DNA of 41,859 bases from IMG/VR virus record IMGVR_UViG_3300034071_000909, positions 1 through 41,859 of that record, one strand, 5' to 3'. Of the stretch, positions 22,492 to 31,099 are shown one piece after another. Position numbers and translations under genes: made by a program. The DNA is from a virus. The notes below the pieces were generated by a model. That model did no database searches and was not told the origin of the DNA. It saw only the letters and a list, made by a program, of their open reading frames with translations. Within the stretch, counting starts at the first letter, position 1. Each line of letters begins with the position of its first letter.

Positions 22492-23000
22492 TAGAAAAAA
22501 TTCACTTTAAAGATCACGAATACCCGGCGTTTCAGGCAAATGGTTTCGCTGCTCGTTTCTGTTTCCCGTTTGCTGATGAGTTTTGCAAAGGTTCAGGCGT
22601 TGACGTAGGTTGCAACCGTGACGAATGGATGTTGCCTGATAATGGAGAGCGCGAAGTTTGGCCGGTTGATCCCGCTGTTAATGGTAAAACTGCAACACAC
22701 TTTACCGGCGATGAATGGGATTTTATTTTCTCATCGCATTGTCTCGAGCACATACCAGACTGGTGCAGCGTTTTGGATTATTGGCATACCAAACTAAAGC
22801 AAGGTGGCTGCGCGTTTCTATACTTACCAGATCACTCACAAGTGTATTGGAGGCCACACCACAACCGTAAACACGTTAACGCTTTCACTCCGAAAATACT
22901 TGCAGCCTACTTCAAAGATCAACCAGATAAGTGGACTGGCATTTATGTGTCCGGCATTGATCTCAACAACTCATTCATCATAGCAGCACACAAAGCATGA
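22488..23000 (+). CDS. SAM-dependent methyltransferase
   Basis: 170 residues. SGVDVGCNRDEW is motif I, WPVDPAVNG the acidic loop, and FIFSSHCLEHIPDW the methyltransferase-11-type motif. YLPDHSQVYWRPHHNRKHVN follows. Probably acts on a small molecule or sugar, given its glycosyltransferase neighbours. Overlaps the previous and next genes by ATGA. Confidence 0.8.
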   Translation: MIEKIHFKDHEYPAFQANGFAARFCFPFADEFCKGSGVDVGCNRDEWMLPDNGEREVWPVDPAVNGKTATHFTGDEWDFIFSSHCLEHIPDWCSVLDYWHTKLKQGGCAFLYLPDHSQVYWRPHHNRKHVNAFTPKILAAYFKDQPDKWTGIYVSGIDLNNSFIIAAHKA

Positions 23001-23635
23001 AAATCGGATTACTCATAACCACGTACAATAGAGAGGATTATTTAAAAAAATGTCTATCTTCTTTATCTGATACAAAAAAGCCTATAAATACTTTTGTTTT
23101 AGGTATTGATGATGGATCGGATGATCTTGATGCAAGGGACACTATAGTAGGTTCAAATAACTGCAATGCAGTGATAGTAAGAGATGAACCTCGCGGCATA
23201 CACAATTCAATTAAAACCGGATTTGATTTTTTAATCAATGAGGGCTGCGACGTACTCATAAACCTCGACCCCGACACAATCGTTAAACCCGACTTTATCC
23301 AACGCCTTACCGATATGCTTTTAAAGCACCCGGATAAGATCGTAACCGGGTTTAATACCACAACCGGCGGCAGACATAAACCTGTCAGCTACTTTGACGG
23401 AGGGGTATATAAACGCACAATCGGCGGCGTAAATATGTGTATGACCGCTGAAACATATCAATCAATCGTGCGTCCGTGCTTAGTTGCGAATAACTGGGAC
23501 TGGCGCGTATGCGAGGCAATGCAAAAGGAAAATAAATACTTCGTTGCGCTCACTCCGTCCGTTGTGCAGCACATTGGTTTTATTTCATCAATGGGGCATT
23601 ACGACGGCGGCGTTGATGTTGCAGAAGATTTTTAA
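22997..23635 (+). CDS. GT2-family glycosyltransferase
   Basis: 212 residues. IGLLITTYNREDYLKKCLSS (3-22), LGIDDGSDD (35-43) and the DxD motif LDPDT (90-94) define a GT-A family 2 enzyme. A C-terminal region (VAEDF end) is short and lacks a membrane anchor. Third sugar transferase in the cassette. Confidence 0.88.
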   Translation: MKIGLLITTYNREDYLKKCLSSLSDTKKPINTFVLGIDDGSDDLDARDTIVGSNNCNAVIVRDEPRGIHNSIKTGFDFLINEGCDVLINLDPDTIVKPDFIQRLTDMLLKHPDKIVTGFNTTTGGRHKPVSYFDGGVYKRTIGGVNMCMTAETYQSIVRPCLVANNWDWRVCEAMQKENKYFVALTPSVVQHIGFISSMGHYDGGVDVAEDF

Positions 23636-23653
23636 ACAACAAAAACAAATAAC

Positions 23654-24220
23654 ATGAATACACACATCAACTTAGACGGCAGCGGTTACGATTCGCATTT
23701 GCCGGTACTGCACTTTATCAACGATACAATCGGCATCCGCAAAGTGTTTGAGTTTGGCTGCGGCGAACATTCGACTGGGTTCTTCGCGTCTATCAAAGCA
23801 AACGTTATCGCTTTTGAAATGCAGGATGAGAACTGGTTTAAAAAGATGTCCGAAAATTTTTGGTTTGATGAAAATATACACATCAACTATTTGCCCGGCG
23901 CAACGGATGCGATAAACAAGTTTGATACCTACAACACAATCTTTGATCTTGTATTCGTTGACGGGCACGGAGAAACACGGCCTGATTGTATTATCGCTGC
24001 ACTTGGCAAAGCAGATACAATCGTTTGGCATGATTCTGAAAACGGATGGTATGGATGGGATAGGGTTTGGAAATCAAAGCACCCGGCGCTCGTTGAGTAC
24101 GAATATTTCGAGGTTAAAAAATGGCATCCAAATACAGCTATATTAACCCGGAATGTTCACCTTGCCGCCGAACTTAAAAAGCTGCAATCGCATGAAGTAA
24201 CACAACACGTTATTGAATGA
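23654..24220 (+). CDS. Class I methyltransferase-like protein
   Basis: 188 residues. VFEFGCGEHSTGFF (31-44) is motif I, VIAFEMQDENW the acidic strand, LVFVDGHGETRPDCI the motif IV region, and IVWHDSENG follows. Resembles family 24-type methyltransferases acting on sugars or phospho-compounds. Ends in an ATGA overlap with the next gene. Confidence 0.75.
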   Translation: MNTHINLDGSGYDSHLPVLHFINDTIGIRKVFEFGCGEHSTGFFASIKANVIAFEMQDENWFKKMSENFWFDENIHINYLPGATDAINKFDTYNTIFDLVFVDGHGETRPDCIIAALGKADTIVWHDSENGWYGWDRVWKSKHPALVEYEYFEVKKWHPNTAILTRNVHLAAELKKLQSHEVTQHVIE

Positions 24221-24915
24221 GAAAGACGTTAATCGTTAATCAGTTTCGAGGGCTTGGCGATCTGCTGTTTTGTGTGCCACTGCTGCGTACATATATTGAG
24301 CGAGGCTATCAGGTAGTGCAACCGGTAACGTCTGAATACGTTGACTGTGCAAAGCATTTTCCTGAATTTACATGGCTGCACAAAGACCTGATTAGAATTA
24401 ATTACGAAAGCCGGGAGTTTGTCAATAACGATCATTACGAAGTGTTGCCGCTGCGATTCTCTGACACCATTGCCCGGAAACCATACCGTGAGGTTATGCG
24501 ATCAAAGTATGACATGATGAATATGGATTATCGAAGTTGGCGGCAGCTTACATGGGTGCGTGATACAGAGGCGGAACAGCGGTTATTCGATTCATTCAAC
24601 ATCAACGAGCCGTACATACTTGTAAACGATGTGTTCCGAACAGATAAGACTGGTAGCGTGTCGATTAATCCGCAAACAGAAAAACGTATTATTCGTATGT
24701 CTGTGCTGCCCGGTTACACGTTACTCGACTGGTTGCTACTGATGCAAAGAGCGGATGAGATACACACCGTAGGCACATCAATTAATTACATTATCGACGT
24801 TCCATTTGCGGAGGTGAAATGCCCGGTACACCTGTATGTTCGTCGTCCTGATGAAAGCAACTTCGATAACTACAACTACTTGTTAGAGCGGGGCGATTAC
24901 ATTTTCCATAACTAA
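24217..24915 (+). CDS. GT9-like (heptosyltransferase-type) glycosyltransferase
   Basis: 232 residues. RGLGDLLFCVPLLR (11-24) is the classic N-terminal loop of ADP-heptose:LPS heptosyltransferase-like proteins, and ADEIHTVGTSINYIID the C-terminal sugar-binding part. Shorter than the bacterial enzymes (about 320-350). Last gene of the cassette. Confidence 0.72.
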   Translation: MRKTLIVNQFRGLGDLLFCVPLLRTYIERGYQVVQPVTSEYVDCAKHFPEFTWLHKDLIRINYESREFVNNDHYEVLPLRFSDTIARKPYREVMRSKYDMMNMDYRSWRQLTWVRDTEAEQRLFDSFNINEPYILVNDVFRTDKTGSVSINPQTEKRIIRMSVLPGYTLLDWLLLMQRADEIHTVGTSINYIIDVPFAEVKCPVHLYVRRPDESNFDNYNYLLERGDYIFHN

Positions 24916-24928
24916 ACAAAAAGTTAAT
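24915..24928. repeat. Right arm of inverted repeat flanking the cassette
   Basis: AACAAAAAGTTAAT is the exact reverse complement of 20167-20180. It starts at the stop codon of the last cassette gene. Confidence 0.55.
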
Positions 24929-24961
24929 AGGCTGCGATTTTAAACAAGGTAACTTAGCAAC

Positions 24962-26053
24962 ATGGTTGACTTCAATAAATTAGTTGATTGCTTTACCGGT
25001 CTTGTGGGCTTTCGCAATGGAGGTCGAACCGGTATTGAATCATTTTCTGGTACACAAACCGGCAGTACTTCGGGCGTTTATTACACAGACGAACCCGGCG
25101 TTACACAAAGCACAATGTACTTTGCCAAAAGCAAAGACTACGCAACGCTTGCAGACTATGCAGATCAGGTAAATAAAGATGCTATCCGCGAAGTAATGAA
25201 TGATTACGTTTCGCGGCACAGCGAATTGACCGGCTCACGAACTGTAATGAAGGCAATCAACCCGGTTAATCAGGTTGTACGAATGTCAGATCAGGTGGCA
25301 AAAAATGGCCGCTTTGTGTACGTTCGTTTTGACTTACAACCGTCCGATACATTAGTTGCAAACATTGTTCGGTTAGGCGTTCAATTCAACACGCTCAACA
25401 ATGGATTGAGGTTTTACCTGTTCGAGACATCGCAGTACGAACCGATTGCCGAATATGAGTTAACAGGACATACTAAAGTTATGTCGCTGCAATGGTTTGA
25501 TGTCAATCTGAAATGTCCGTACAAATCAACAACCGGCGGCACGGGTCAAAGCTATTTACTTGGTTATTTTGAAAACGATTTGCAAGGTCAGGCAATCAAC
25601 ACAAAGGTTTACGATGCGTGTTGCGGCAATGAAAACTGGGTGAACCAATACCGCAAACACGTATGGATAACCGGCGGCTTAGTTGAAGAAATCAGGCTCA
25701 ACGGCACAAACCTACCTAACCCGGATTACTACGGGCAAACAGATCAATCATTCGGCATTCATGTTTCAGTAAATGTAACGTGCGATATTAGTGACATAGT
25801 CTGTGACAATTCAATGGTGTTTGCTAAAGCCATTCAGAAGCGCGGGGCTATGCGTGTGTATCGCGATTATATGAACACATCGAACATAAGCCGTGAAGCT
25901 GAGTTAAGCCGCGATCAGGCCGCGACTAATTACGCAATGGTTGAGGCCGATTACAATCGCTTTATGAAAAACCTAACTATCAACTTCACGGATATTGACG
26001 GCATCTGCCAACCGTGCAGTAAACGTGTAATTCAATCAATGCAATTAACATGA
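24962..26053 (+). CDS. Structural protein, head-tail region (unknown)
   Basis: 363 residues, cytoplasmic-type start, strand-rich middle, one Cys-rich spot (VYDACCGNENW) and a C-terminal CQPCSK. Position after the capsid module and before the tail chaperone suggests a connector or tail-tube component; none is otherwise identifiable here. No family recognised. Confidence 0.55.
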   Translation: MVDFNKLVDCFTGLVGFRNGGRTGIESFSGTQTGSTSGVYYTDEPGVTQSTMYFAKSKDYATLADYADQVNKDAIREVMNDYVSRHSELTGSRTVMKAINPVNQVVRMSDQVAKNGRFVYVRFDLQPSDTLVANIVRLGVQFNTLNNGLRFYLFETSQYEPIAEYELTGHTKVMSLQWFDVNLKCPYKSTTGGTGQSYLLGYFENDLQGQAINTKVYDACCGNENWVNQYRKHVWITGGLVEEIRLNGTNLPNPDYYGQTDQSFGIHVSVNVTCDISDIVCDNSMVFAKAIQKRGAMRVYRDYMNTSNISREAELSRDQAATNYAMVEADYNRFMKNLTINFTDIDGICQPCSKRVIQSMQLT

Positions 26054-26337
26054 TACAGTTCGACAATTGTTCGGTAGCGTTTGCGACTGTTGCCTGTATC
26101 GGATGCTGCGTGGCTGTATTTCGTTTTGTTCTGGACAAATGGGAAATAACAGACCGCATCGAAACCATTTCCAAAACCCGTAAGTTTTGCAGATGGTGCT
26201 TTCTTACGTGGTGGCCTTGTGCTGTTTGGTGCTTTATCGAACTGCCGATGCACACCCTCTCTGAATTACTGCTTATTCCCGTTGCCGCTGTTATCGCCAC
26301 CATCGGCTACGTCTATTTAAAATCACAACCCGAATAA
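26050..26337 (+). CDS. Membrane protein in the tail module
   Basis: 95 residues with hydrophobic segments at about 7-27, 50-64 and 72-90 (LLLIPVAAVIATIGYVYL), Cys and Trp rich in the middle. Starts in an ATGA overlap with the structural gene. Holin or inner-membrane accessory are possible. Confidence 0.55.
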   Translation: MIQFDNCSVAFATVACIGCCVAVFRFVLDKWEITDRIETISKTRKFCRWCFLTWWPCAVWCFIELPMHTLSELLLIPVAAVIATIGYVYLKSQPE

Positions 26338-26347
26338 ATACGCCAAA

Positions 26348-26839
26348 ATGAAAACACTAACAATAGGTGACTGTACAATTGAAGTAGCGGAAAGCGCCGA
26401 AGATTTAGGCCCTGTCCGATACACGGCAATTAAAACAGTTGTCGCAAAACAAACGTCGGGACTTGAAATGCCTGATCTAATTACTTTCTTTTCTTCACGC
26501 CGGGAAATGTATAACAGTTCAGACCTGTTCGGCCTTATGACTTCGGAAATGAATTTTGTTCAGCAGCTTCAAACGCAGCAAACGACTATTGCCGAAGATG
26601 CAAGCGTTGAATTATTCGGCATCATTTGTTTTGAACCAGACGAAGATAAAACCAGTTACGACAGCACACGCAGCCGTGAAAAATTAAAACGCCTGTGCGC
26701 CGCAGGTTTGACAATGGGGGATGTCTGGCGGGAGGTCACGGGTTTTATCAACGCCTCACCACAACTCTCAGTATCCTTTTTCCTGACGAGTTTGGAGGCG
26801 ATAAAGACACAGCGGACACTATCCGAAATATTGCCATAA
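26348..26839 (+). CDS. Tail assembly chaperone (gpG-like), zero-frame product
   Basis: 163 residues upstream of the tape measure gene, as in lambda-like phages. Acidic and helical. A second ORF in the -1 frame overlaps its end (see 26740) and continues to 27147, so a frameshifted longer form is expected. Family assigned from arrangement, not sequence. Confidence 0.7.
   Translation: MKTLTIGDCTIEVAESAEDLGPVRYTAIKTVVAKQTSGLEMPDLITFFSSRREMYNSSDLFGLMTSEMNFVQQLQTQQTTIAEDASVELFGIICFEPDEDKTSYDSTRSREKLKRLCAAGLTMGDVWREVTGFINASPQLSVSFFLTSLEAIKTQRTLSEILP
26740..26746 (+). other. Candidate -1 ribosomal frameshift site
   Basis: G_GGT_TTT in the zero frame fits X_XXY_YYZ. After a -1 slip the reading frame stays open to 27147. 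CTTTTTC at 26776-26782 is an alternative with a weaker P-site match. No strong downstream hairpin is evident. Confidence 0.55.
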
Positions 26840-27147
26840 TACAAGCAAGTTGCGCCGGACTTGTTTCAATTGAGCAGCGATTAAAAGCACACAAACAGAT
26901 CAGTGAACTACGTAAACAACTTGAAGACGAACATAAAGTAAAACCGCTATACGCATACAATGACGGCCAGATACAGTTAGGCGTACTGACTAAGATTTGG
27001 CAGTCGATGGATGAGATGCTTTTTTACATTGCCCGCGCAGACGGCAATATCAACGTCAAAGAGTTGAAGCAAATGAACCTGATTGAATTGTACACGCATA
27101 AAACGCTGCTTTATAAATCATTGAAAAAACGGCCAAAAGATGAGTAA
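26740..27147 (+). CDS. -1 frame extension of the tail assembly chaperone (gpT-like)
   Basis: Reached by frameshifting from the 26348 gene; the fused product would be about 265 residues. The extension is helical (LRKQLEDEHKVKPLYAYNDG), with a charged C-terminus, and overlaps the tape measure start by 8 bases. Independent initiation at 26695 is possible in principle but unlikely given the arrangement. Confidence 0.65.
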   Translation, partial: GFYQRLTTTLSILFPDEFGGDKDTADTIRNIAIIQASCAGLVSIEQRLKAHKQISELRKQLEDEHKVKPLYAYNDGQIQLGVLTKIWQSMDEMLFYIARADGNINVKELKQMNLIELYTHKTLLYKSLKKRPKDE

Positions 27148-30100
27148 TACAATCACGCTAACACTTGACCAGTTCACACAGGCGCAAAGCCTGAACACGG
27201 TTGTGTCGGGTTTGGAACGAATGTTAGTGCTGTTAGAGCAGGTCGATAAGTATAAAGAACTGGTTAACAAAGCAACAGGAAAGCCGCAGGAGTTGTTGAA
27301 AATAACGACAGAGCTTGCGAAAATTGAAAAGCAGATCATTGCCCTGCAAATGGCAGAGGAAAAGCTTTTAAAGCAAAGAGAAAAAACGAATCAAGAGGCA
27401 TCAAAATCAGCGCTGATTCAACAACGCCTTGAGGAGCAAAAACAAAAAGCCGCCGAAAGAGCAGCACAAGCAAAGGCCAAAGCGGAAGCCGCCGCACAGG
27501 ACGCTACACAAAGAGCGGCGCAAGCAAAAGTCAAGGCAGAAGAAGCCGCCGCGAGGGCTGCGGCAAGGTCAACAGCCGAAGCGCAACGGCTTGCTGAGCA
27601 GCAAAGAAAAGCGGCAGAAGCGGCTAAAAGGGATGCTGAAAGAGCCGCCGCCGCCGCCCAGAGATTAGCGGATCAACAAAACCGAGCAGCAGACCAGCAA
27701 CGCCGCGCAGCCGAACAACAGCGACGTGCGTCCGATTCAGCGGCAAGGGCAGCAGAGCAAGCAGCAATAGCCGAAGAAAAAAAGAAAAGACAATTAGCTG
27801 CACAGGGTGGGTTGCTTGGTAAATTACAAGATCAAATTAGGCGGCTTAATCAACTTAAATTACAAGCCGATACACCCGAACAAATTGCGCGTATCAACCG
27901 AATGCTCGATGAGCAAAAAAACAAACTCCGTGAGTTGGGTAATGTTGGGCGCGAATCCACAAACACATTTACCGATGCACTTGGTTCGTTTCAATTCAAA
28001 TTTAACTTTCTCGGCAACCTTGTAGCGGACGCAACGCAAAAGGCTATTTCATCGGTTAAGGAAGGAATTTCACAAGCAGTAGAAGCGCGGGCAAAACTGT
28101 CTGATGAATTTGCAGATATTCAGAAGACAACCGGAATGACCAAAGATGAGGTTGTTGCGCTGAATGATGAATTGCAAAAAATAGACACACGCACAGCAAC
28201 GTCTGAACTAAGAAAAATTGCAGCAGTTGCAGGGCAATTAGGTATTTCAAAAGAGCAAGTATTTTCATTTACAAAAGCTGTTGATACGCTCGTTGTTGCG
28301 CTTGGTGATGAGTTTGGCGGAGGTGCAGAGCAAATCACAAAAGAACTTGGCGCACTCAGAAATATTTTTGGTGACATAAAGACCGATGCGATTGATAAAG
28401 ATATGTTGCGCATCGGTAACGCGCTTAATGAACTTGGTGCAACAGGCGCGGCAACAGCACCGGTTGTGGCAGATTTTGCAAGTAGGATCGGCGGCGTGGC
28501 TATACCGATGGGATTAACATCCGATCAGGTACTTGCGCTATCCGCAACACTTCAAGAGTTAAACGTAAATGCAGAACGCGGAGGAACGGCAGTAGTTAAG
28601 ATTCTGCAAAAGATGGCAAGCAACACAAAAGACTTTGCAAAAGTCGCCGGTATGGATGTTGCTGAATTTTCCGAAATGGTTAACACCGATCTATACGGCG
28701 CGTTTATTCGTGTGGTTGAGGCAAGTGGTAAATCTTCCGAAAGCGCAACATTGTTTGCAGAGCAATTGCAAGATATGGGCGTTGAAGGGGCGGGCGCATC
28801 TGAGGTAATTGCTAAACTTGGAGCAAACACAAAATTGCTTGAGTCTCGTTTGAAGCTATCAAACAAAGCGTTAAAAGAAACCAGTTCAATAACAGGAGAG
28901 TTTAACACAAAGAATGAAAACTTTGCCGCAAAAGTTGAAAAGATCGGCAAGGCAATGACCGACACATTTGTTAACTCAGGTTTTGCAAAAGCAATTGAGG
29001 AAATTGTTGGTTGGTTCTATGACCTGACAAAAATTCCGCTTTCTGAAAAACTTGAAGAAGAACAGGTGCAGTTGGGTGTGATGCAGATAAAGTTGAATGA
29101 TGTAAATATTTCAGCAGAAGAAAGGGTTGCATTAGTCAAACAATTACAGTTACAATACCCGGAATATCTCGGCAACCTTAATGCGGAAACGGTTTCTAAC
29201 AACCAATTGAATGCGGCATTAGATAAGGTAAACAATAACCTTATCAATAAAATTATCCTACAAAAGAAAGACGAGGAGGTCACAGCAAAAGCGGACGAGG
29301 CGGCGGATGCGGGGCTAAGAAAAGTAAAGGCGCAACAAAAAATAATGGAGGGTATTACTCAGGCCAAAATAAAATATAACTATCAGGTTAAATTGGGGAT
29401 GAGTATTGAGCAGCAAGCGGGAGATGTGACAGAATTTTTGGCTAAGAAATACGATGAGGCCGCAGGAGATATCACAGACATTACCGCAAGTAACGCTTAT
29501 GCCATTGAAACGCTTAAGGGAAAAATTTCGAGCGCGACATTAGATTATACATCAGCATCAAATGAGCTTAACTCAGCAACAACAGAGACAAATATATTAT
29601 TAGCGGAACGAAACGCGCTTGAAAAAGAGTTAGGATTAAACATAACTAACAACACCGCAGCTGTAAAGGGATTATCAGATGCGGAGAAACAAGCGGAAGC
29701 TGACAGAAAAAAACAAGAACAATTAGCGAAAGAACTTGCGGCGGCGGACGAAAATGAAAAGAACAGGATACGCATAATTCGTAACTCTCGGCTTCGCGAA
29801 ATCGCAGAGGCTAATCTTGCGCGTAAAAAAGAACTGCAAACAGCAGAGGAAAAGGGCTATGATAAATCACTAATTGAAACTTACTATAATCAAAAAATCG
29901 CAGACATCAACGCCAAGTATCGCAAGATGCAAAACGACCAGAATTTAAGACTGATCGAAGAAGGACGTGAGCGTGAGATTGCAGCCGCCGAATTGTCAAT
30001 GCAGGAAGAACTTGCCGCTGCGAATGATTTGGGTATGAATAAAGCCGCAATCGCTGAGTATTGGAATGCACAGATAGCTGAGATTAACAAGCGGTATGAT

Positions 30101-31099
30101 GAAAAAGAGATTGAGGATTTAATCACGCAGGGCAACAAAGAGCAAGAACAATACATAGCAAACAAAGAAAAATTAGCTGCCGAAAAACAAAAGCAATTCG
30201 AGGAAGAGCGCAAGCGTTCGCAAATGATTATCGACCTGAAAAAAGAGGAAGACGAAATCATTGCCCAAATGCAGCAGGAAAACTTAGATCGTGAAAAGCG
30301 GTTGATGGAAGAACGTATTGAAATGACCGATCAGATTGTGTCTAATGCAATTGACGGTGTTTCTAAACGACGTGACGCTGAGATAAGCGCTATTGAAGAT
30401 CAGGTAAGCGCTCAACGTGATGCGGTTGCACAACAGCGTGAACTTGCTAATCAGGGTGCAGCAAATTCACTTGCCGCCGAAGAGCAGCGGTTGGCTGAAT
30501 TAGAGCGCAAAAAAGTTGAGGCGCAACGTAGAAACGAGCGGTTGCAGAAAGTTGAAACGTATTACAATCTACTATCCTCATACGCTAAAGACGACCCGAA
30601 AACAGCACCACAAAAGGCGTTGGTACAGATGGCTATTGCCGAAGGTATCGCCGCTGCGTTCCTTGAAAAAGGCGGCATTGTGGGCGATGCAACAGATACA
30701 ACTACAATCGGTAATTTAGGTTTAAGTAAGTCACACAAAGACGGAAACGTACTTGCTGTGTTGTCACCGAATGAAGGCGTATTAAGCGCAAAGCAAGTTC
30801 AGGCGTTAGGCGGTGAAGCGGGCTTTTACAGCTTGCAACGTATGTTAGACAATCCGCACAACGACGACTTCACAAAGCAAGCCGAACCGTTTACGCATAT
30901 AGTATCTGCACCGCGTATTGACATTACGCCGGTCGTTCAAAAACTTGAAGCCGTTGAAAAGGCAATCAAAAAAATACCCGGCAACAGCTTTGCAGTTGAT
31001 GAATTTGGAAACCTTATTCATACCATTGTGCAGGATGGAAAACGCGAAGTAATAAACAAAGGCAAGTTCGTTTCACCTAATCGTAAACGGTTCTTATGA
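27140..31099 (+). CDS. Tail tape measure protein
   Basis: 1319 residues. A long Ala/Gln/Arg/Lys-rich coiled coil fills roughly 70-225, then a TP901-like core (KLSDEFADIQKTTGMTKDEV; GLTSDQVLALSATLQELNVN). The remainder is more coiled coil, and a C-terminal domain ends with SPNEGVLSAKQVQALGGEAG. At about 1.5 angstrom per residue this predicts a tail near 200 nm. Overlaps the next gene by ATGA. Confidence 0.93.
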   Translation: MSNTITLTLDQFTQAQSLNTVVSGLERMLVLLEQVDKYKELVNKATGKPQELLKITTELAKIEKQIIALQMAEEKLLKQREKTNQEASKSALIQQRLEEQKQKAAERAAQAKAKAEAAAQDATQRAAQAKVKAEEAAARAAARSTAEAQRLAEQQRKAAEAAKRDAERAAAAAQRLADQQNRAADQQRRAAEQQRRASDSAARAAEQAAIAEEKKKRQLAAQGGLLGKLQDQIRRLNQLKLQADTPEQIARINRMLDEQKNKLRELGNVGRESTNTFTDALGSFQFKFNFLGNLVADATQKAISSVKEGISQAVEARAKLSDEFADIQKTTGMTKDEVVALNDELQKIDTRTATSELRKIAAVAGQLGISKEQVFSFTKAVDTLVVALGDEFGGGAEQITKELGALRNIFGDIKTDAIDKDMLRIGNALNELGATGAATAPVVADFASRIGGVAIPMGLTSDQVLALSATLQELNVNAERGGTAVVKILQKMASNTKDFAKVAGMDVAEFSEMVNTDLYGAFIRVVEASGKSSESATLFAEQLQDMGVEGAGASEVIAKLGANTKLLESRLKLSNKALKETSSITGEFNTKNENFAAKVEKIGKAMTDTFVNSGFAKAIEEIVGWFYDLTKIPLSEKLEEEQVQLGVMQIKLNDVNISAEERVALVKQLQLQYPEYLGNLNAETVSNNQLNAALDKVNNNLINKIILQKKDEEVTAKADEAADAGLRKVKAQQKIMEGITQAKIKYNYQVKLGMSIEQQAGDVTEFLAKKYDEAAGDITDITASNAYAIETLKGKISSATLDYTSASNELNSATTETNILLAERNALEKELGLNITNNTAAVKGLSDAEKQAEADRKKQEQLAKELAAADENEKNRIRIIRNSRLREIAEANLARKKELQTAEEKGYDKSLIETYYNQKIADINAKYRKMQNDQNLRLIEEGREREIAAAELSMQEELAAANDLGMNKAAIAEYWNAQIAEINKRYDEKEIEDLITQGNKEQEQYIANKEKLAAEKQKQFEEERKRSQMIIDLKKEEDEIIAQMQQENLDREKRLMEERIEMTDQIVSNAIDGVSKRRDAEISAIEDQVSAQRDAVAQQRELANQGAANSLAAEEQRLAELERKKVEAQRRNERLQKVETYYNLLSSYAKDDPKTAPQKALVQMAIAEGIAAAFLEKGGIVGDATDTTTIGNLGLSKSHKDGNVLAVLSPNEGVLSAKQVQALGGEAGFYSLQRMLDNPHNDDFTKQAEPFTHIVSAPRIDITPVVQKLEAVEKAIKKIPGNSFAVDEFGNLIHTIVQDGKREVINKGKFVSPNRKRFL

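Noticed and set aside
26695-26739. Independent ATG start for the -1 frame ORF before the tape measure
   Set aside because: No start context, and the arrangement matches a frameshifted chaperone; kept only as an alternative.
27429-27668. Alternative-frame ORF inside the tape measure gene
   Set aside because: Basic low-complexity product of the Ala/Gln/Arg-rich coiled-coil codons; a shadow frame.
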